Of a stretch of 12,144 nucleotides of DNA, positions 11,723 through 12,144 are shown piece by piece. Position 1 is the stretch's first letter, and each line of letters opens with the position of its first letter. The notes beneath the pieces were generated by a model. The model worked only from the letters and a program-made list of their open reading frames with translations, did no database searches and was not told the origin of the DNA. Made by a program: the position numbers and the translations under genes. Origin of the DNA: DATGIQ01 sp035295665 (lineage in GTDB: Bacteria > Planctomycetota > Planctomycetia > Gemmatales > Gemmataceae). Where the stretch lies: NCBI GenBank assembly GCA_035295665.1, contig DATGIQ010000675.1, forward strand, positions 1-12,144. The letters run 5' to 3'.

Positions 11723-12144
11723 TCACGCGGATACGCCGCTGATGACTCGCCGCTTCCGCCAGCCGTAGGCCAGGATGGCGAGCACGCCAATGCCGAGGAG
11801 TAAGAGGTTGCAAGGTTCAGGCGTGGGAGTGGCGAGGAAGGAGTGTTCATTAAAGAAAGGTCCATTCATTTCATAATAACCCACGACGAGGCCGGCGTCG
11901 TTGAGCCCAAGGGCCAGCGTCGTTCCCGCGCCGGGGACATCGACCGTGGTATACGTGCCATCGCTCAGCAGGAAGCCGTGGAGCCTCCCGGCGGCATCGT
12001 AGTAGAATCCCACGATCTGGCCGGCGTTGTTAATGGCATTGGCTTCGGTCTCGGTCGAGCCGGGGAAGTTGAGTGTCGTGTAGCTGCCACCGCTGAGCAG
12101 GAAGCCCAGGTTCCTGCTGCCGTTAAAGTATTGTCCCACGATCA
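11723..12144 (-). CDS. HAF-repeat protein with PEP-CTERM sorting tail, 5'-truncated by window edge
   Basis: The C-terminal ~140 residues of a larger exported protein; its N-terminus lies beyond 12144. The frame is open at the edge (IVGQYFNG), and its first visible GTG (12139) falls inside a repeat, so it is not the real start. The visible part has one complete and further partial HAF-type repeats of about 43 residues, built around GFLLS, YTT, PG, (I/L)N(N/D)AG, (I/V)VG(F/Y)Y. It ends with TPEPCNLLLLGIGVLAILAY followed by GWRKRR. That is a PEP-CTERM signal: a Pro-Glu-Pro motif, a hydrophobic helix and a basic end, cut and anchored by an exosortase system. The product is probably a surface or biofilm-matrix protein. 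Relatives are common in planctomycetes and other bacteria with exosortase, and their precise roles are unknown. No exosortase gene is in the window. Confidence 0.85.
   Translation of the reverse strand, partial: IVGQYFNGSRNLGFLLSGGSYTTLNFPGSTETEANAINNAGQIVGFYYDAAGRLHGFLLSDGTYTTVDVPGAGTTLALGLNDAGLVVGYYEMNGPFFNEHSFLATPTPEPCNLLLLGIGVLAILAYGWRKRRVISGVSA
11946..12107 (-). repeat. Direct DNA repeat encoding HAF units, 129-base period
   Basis: The 33-base segments at 11946-11978 and 12075-12107 are clearly similar and 129 bases apart, which equals one 43-residue HAF unit (GFLLSGGSYTT versus GFLLSDGTYTT). The conserved core CAGGAAGCC is identical. This shows duplication within the gene; the array probably continues beyond the window. 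Confidence 0.6.

Noticed and set aside
1..12144. tRNA, rRNA, CRISPR arrays, insertion sequences or integrase/attachment sites
   Set aside because: No regularly spaced repeats, transposase-like frames, terminal inverted repeats or tRNA-like clover-leaf sequences were seen; the only tandem repeats are coding (HAF and Ig-like units).

Overview
This high-GC window looks chromosomal and most resembles a planctomycete, probably Gemmataceae-like. That is an inference from gene content, with no database search behind it. The supporting content is a Tat-exported xylose-isomerase-like TIM barrel, a DUF1080 (3-keto-disaccharide hydrolase) protein, an ECF sigma factor beside a giant alpha-2-macroglobulin, a membrane-embedded MutS relative, and a HAF-repeat protein with a PEP-CTERM tail.

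Layout. (1) 23-1006 (+) is an intact exported sugar isomerase/epimerase. (2) 1052-about 3000 (+) is a decayed strip. A DUF1080 gene is frameshifted near 1955. Its displaced C-terminus reads straight into an alginate-lyase-family remnant that has lost its whole middle. After 37 bases come pieces of Ig-like (Big_3-type) repeats spread over all three forward frames. (3) 3023-9441 (-) is a two-gene operon: a 184-aa ECF sigma factor, then, 20 bases later, a 1947-aa protein. That protein has an anti-sigma-type zinc finger in its first 40 residues, a transmembrane helix, and a complete thioester-containing alpha-2-macroglobulin as its exported part. (4) 9442-9743 is a divergent promoter region with a very good ECF-type promoter (GGAACTT, 16 bases, CGTCTC) facing the sigma gene. 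(5) 9744-11531 (+) is a MutS-family ATPase with about five membrane helices. (6) 11723-12144 (-) is the C-terminal part of a HAF-repeat PEP-CTERM surface protein that runs off the window end.

How the parts may work together. The left part is probably what remains of a glycan or keto-sugar degradation locus. The centre is the most interesting part. Sigma factor, anti-sigma domain and protease-trap macroglobulin form one operon with a candidate self-regulated promoter. This suggests that envelope events sensed by the macroglobulin (proteolysis of its bait-like region, or thioester activation) could control release of the sigma factor across the membrane. The domains are seen in the sequence; the signalling mechanism is inferred.
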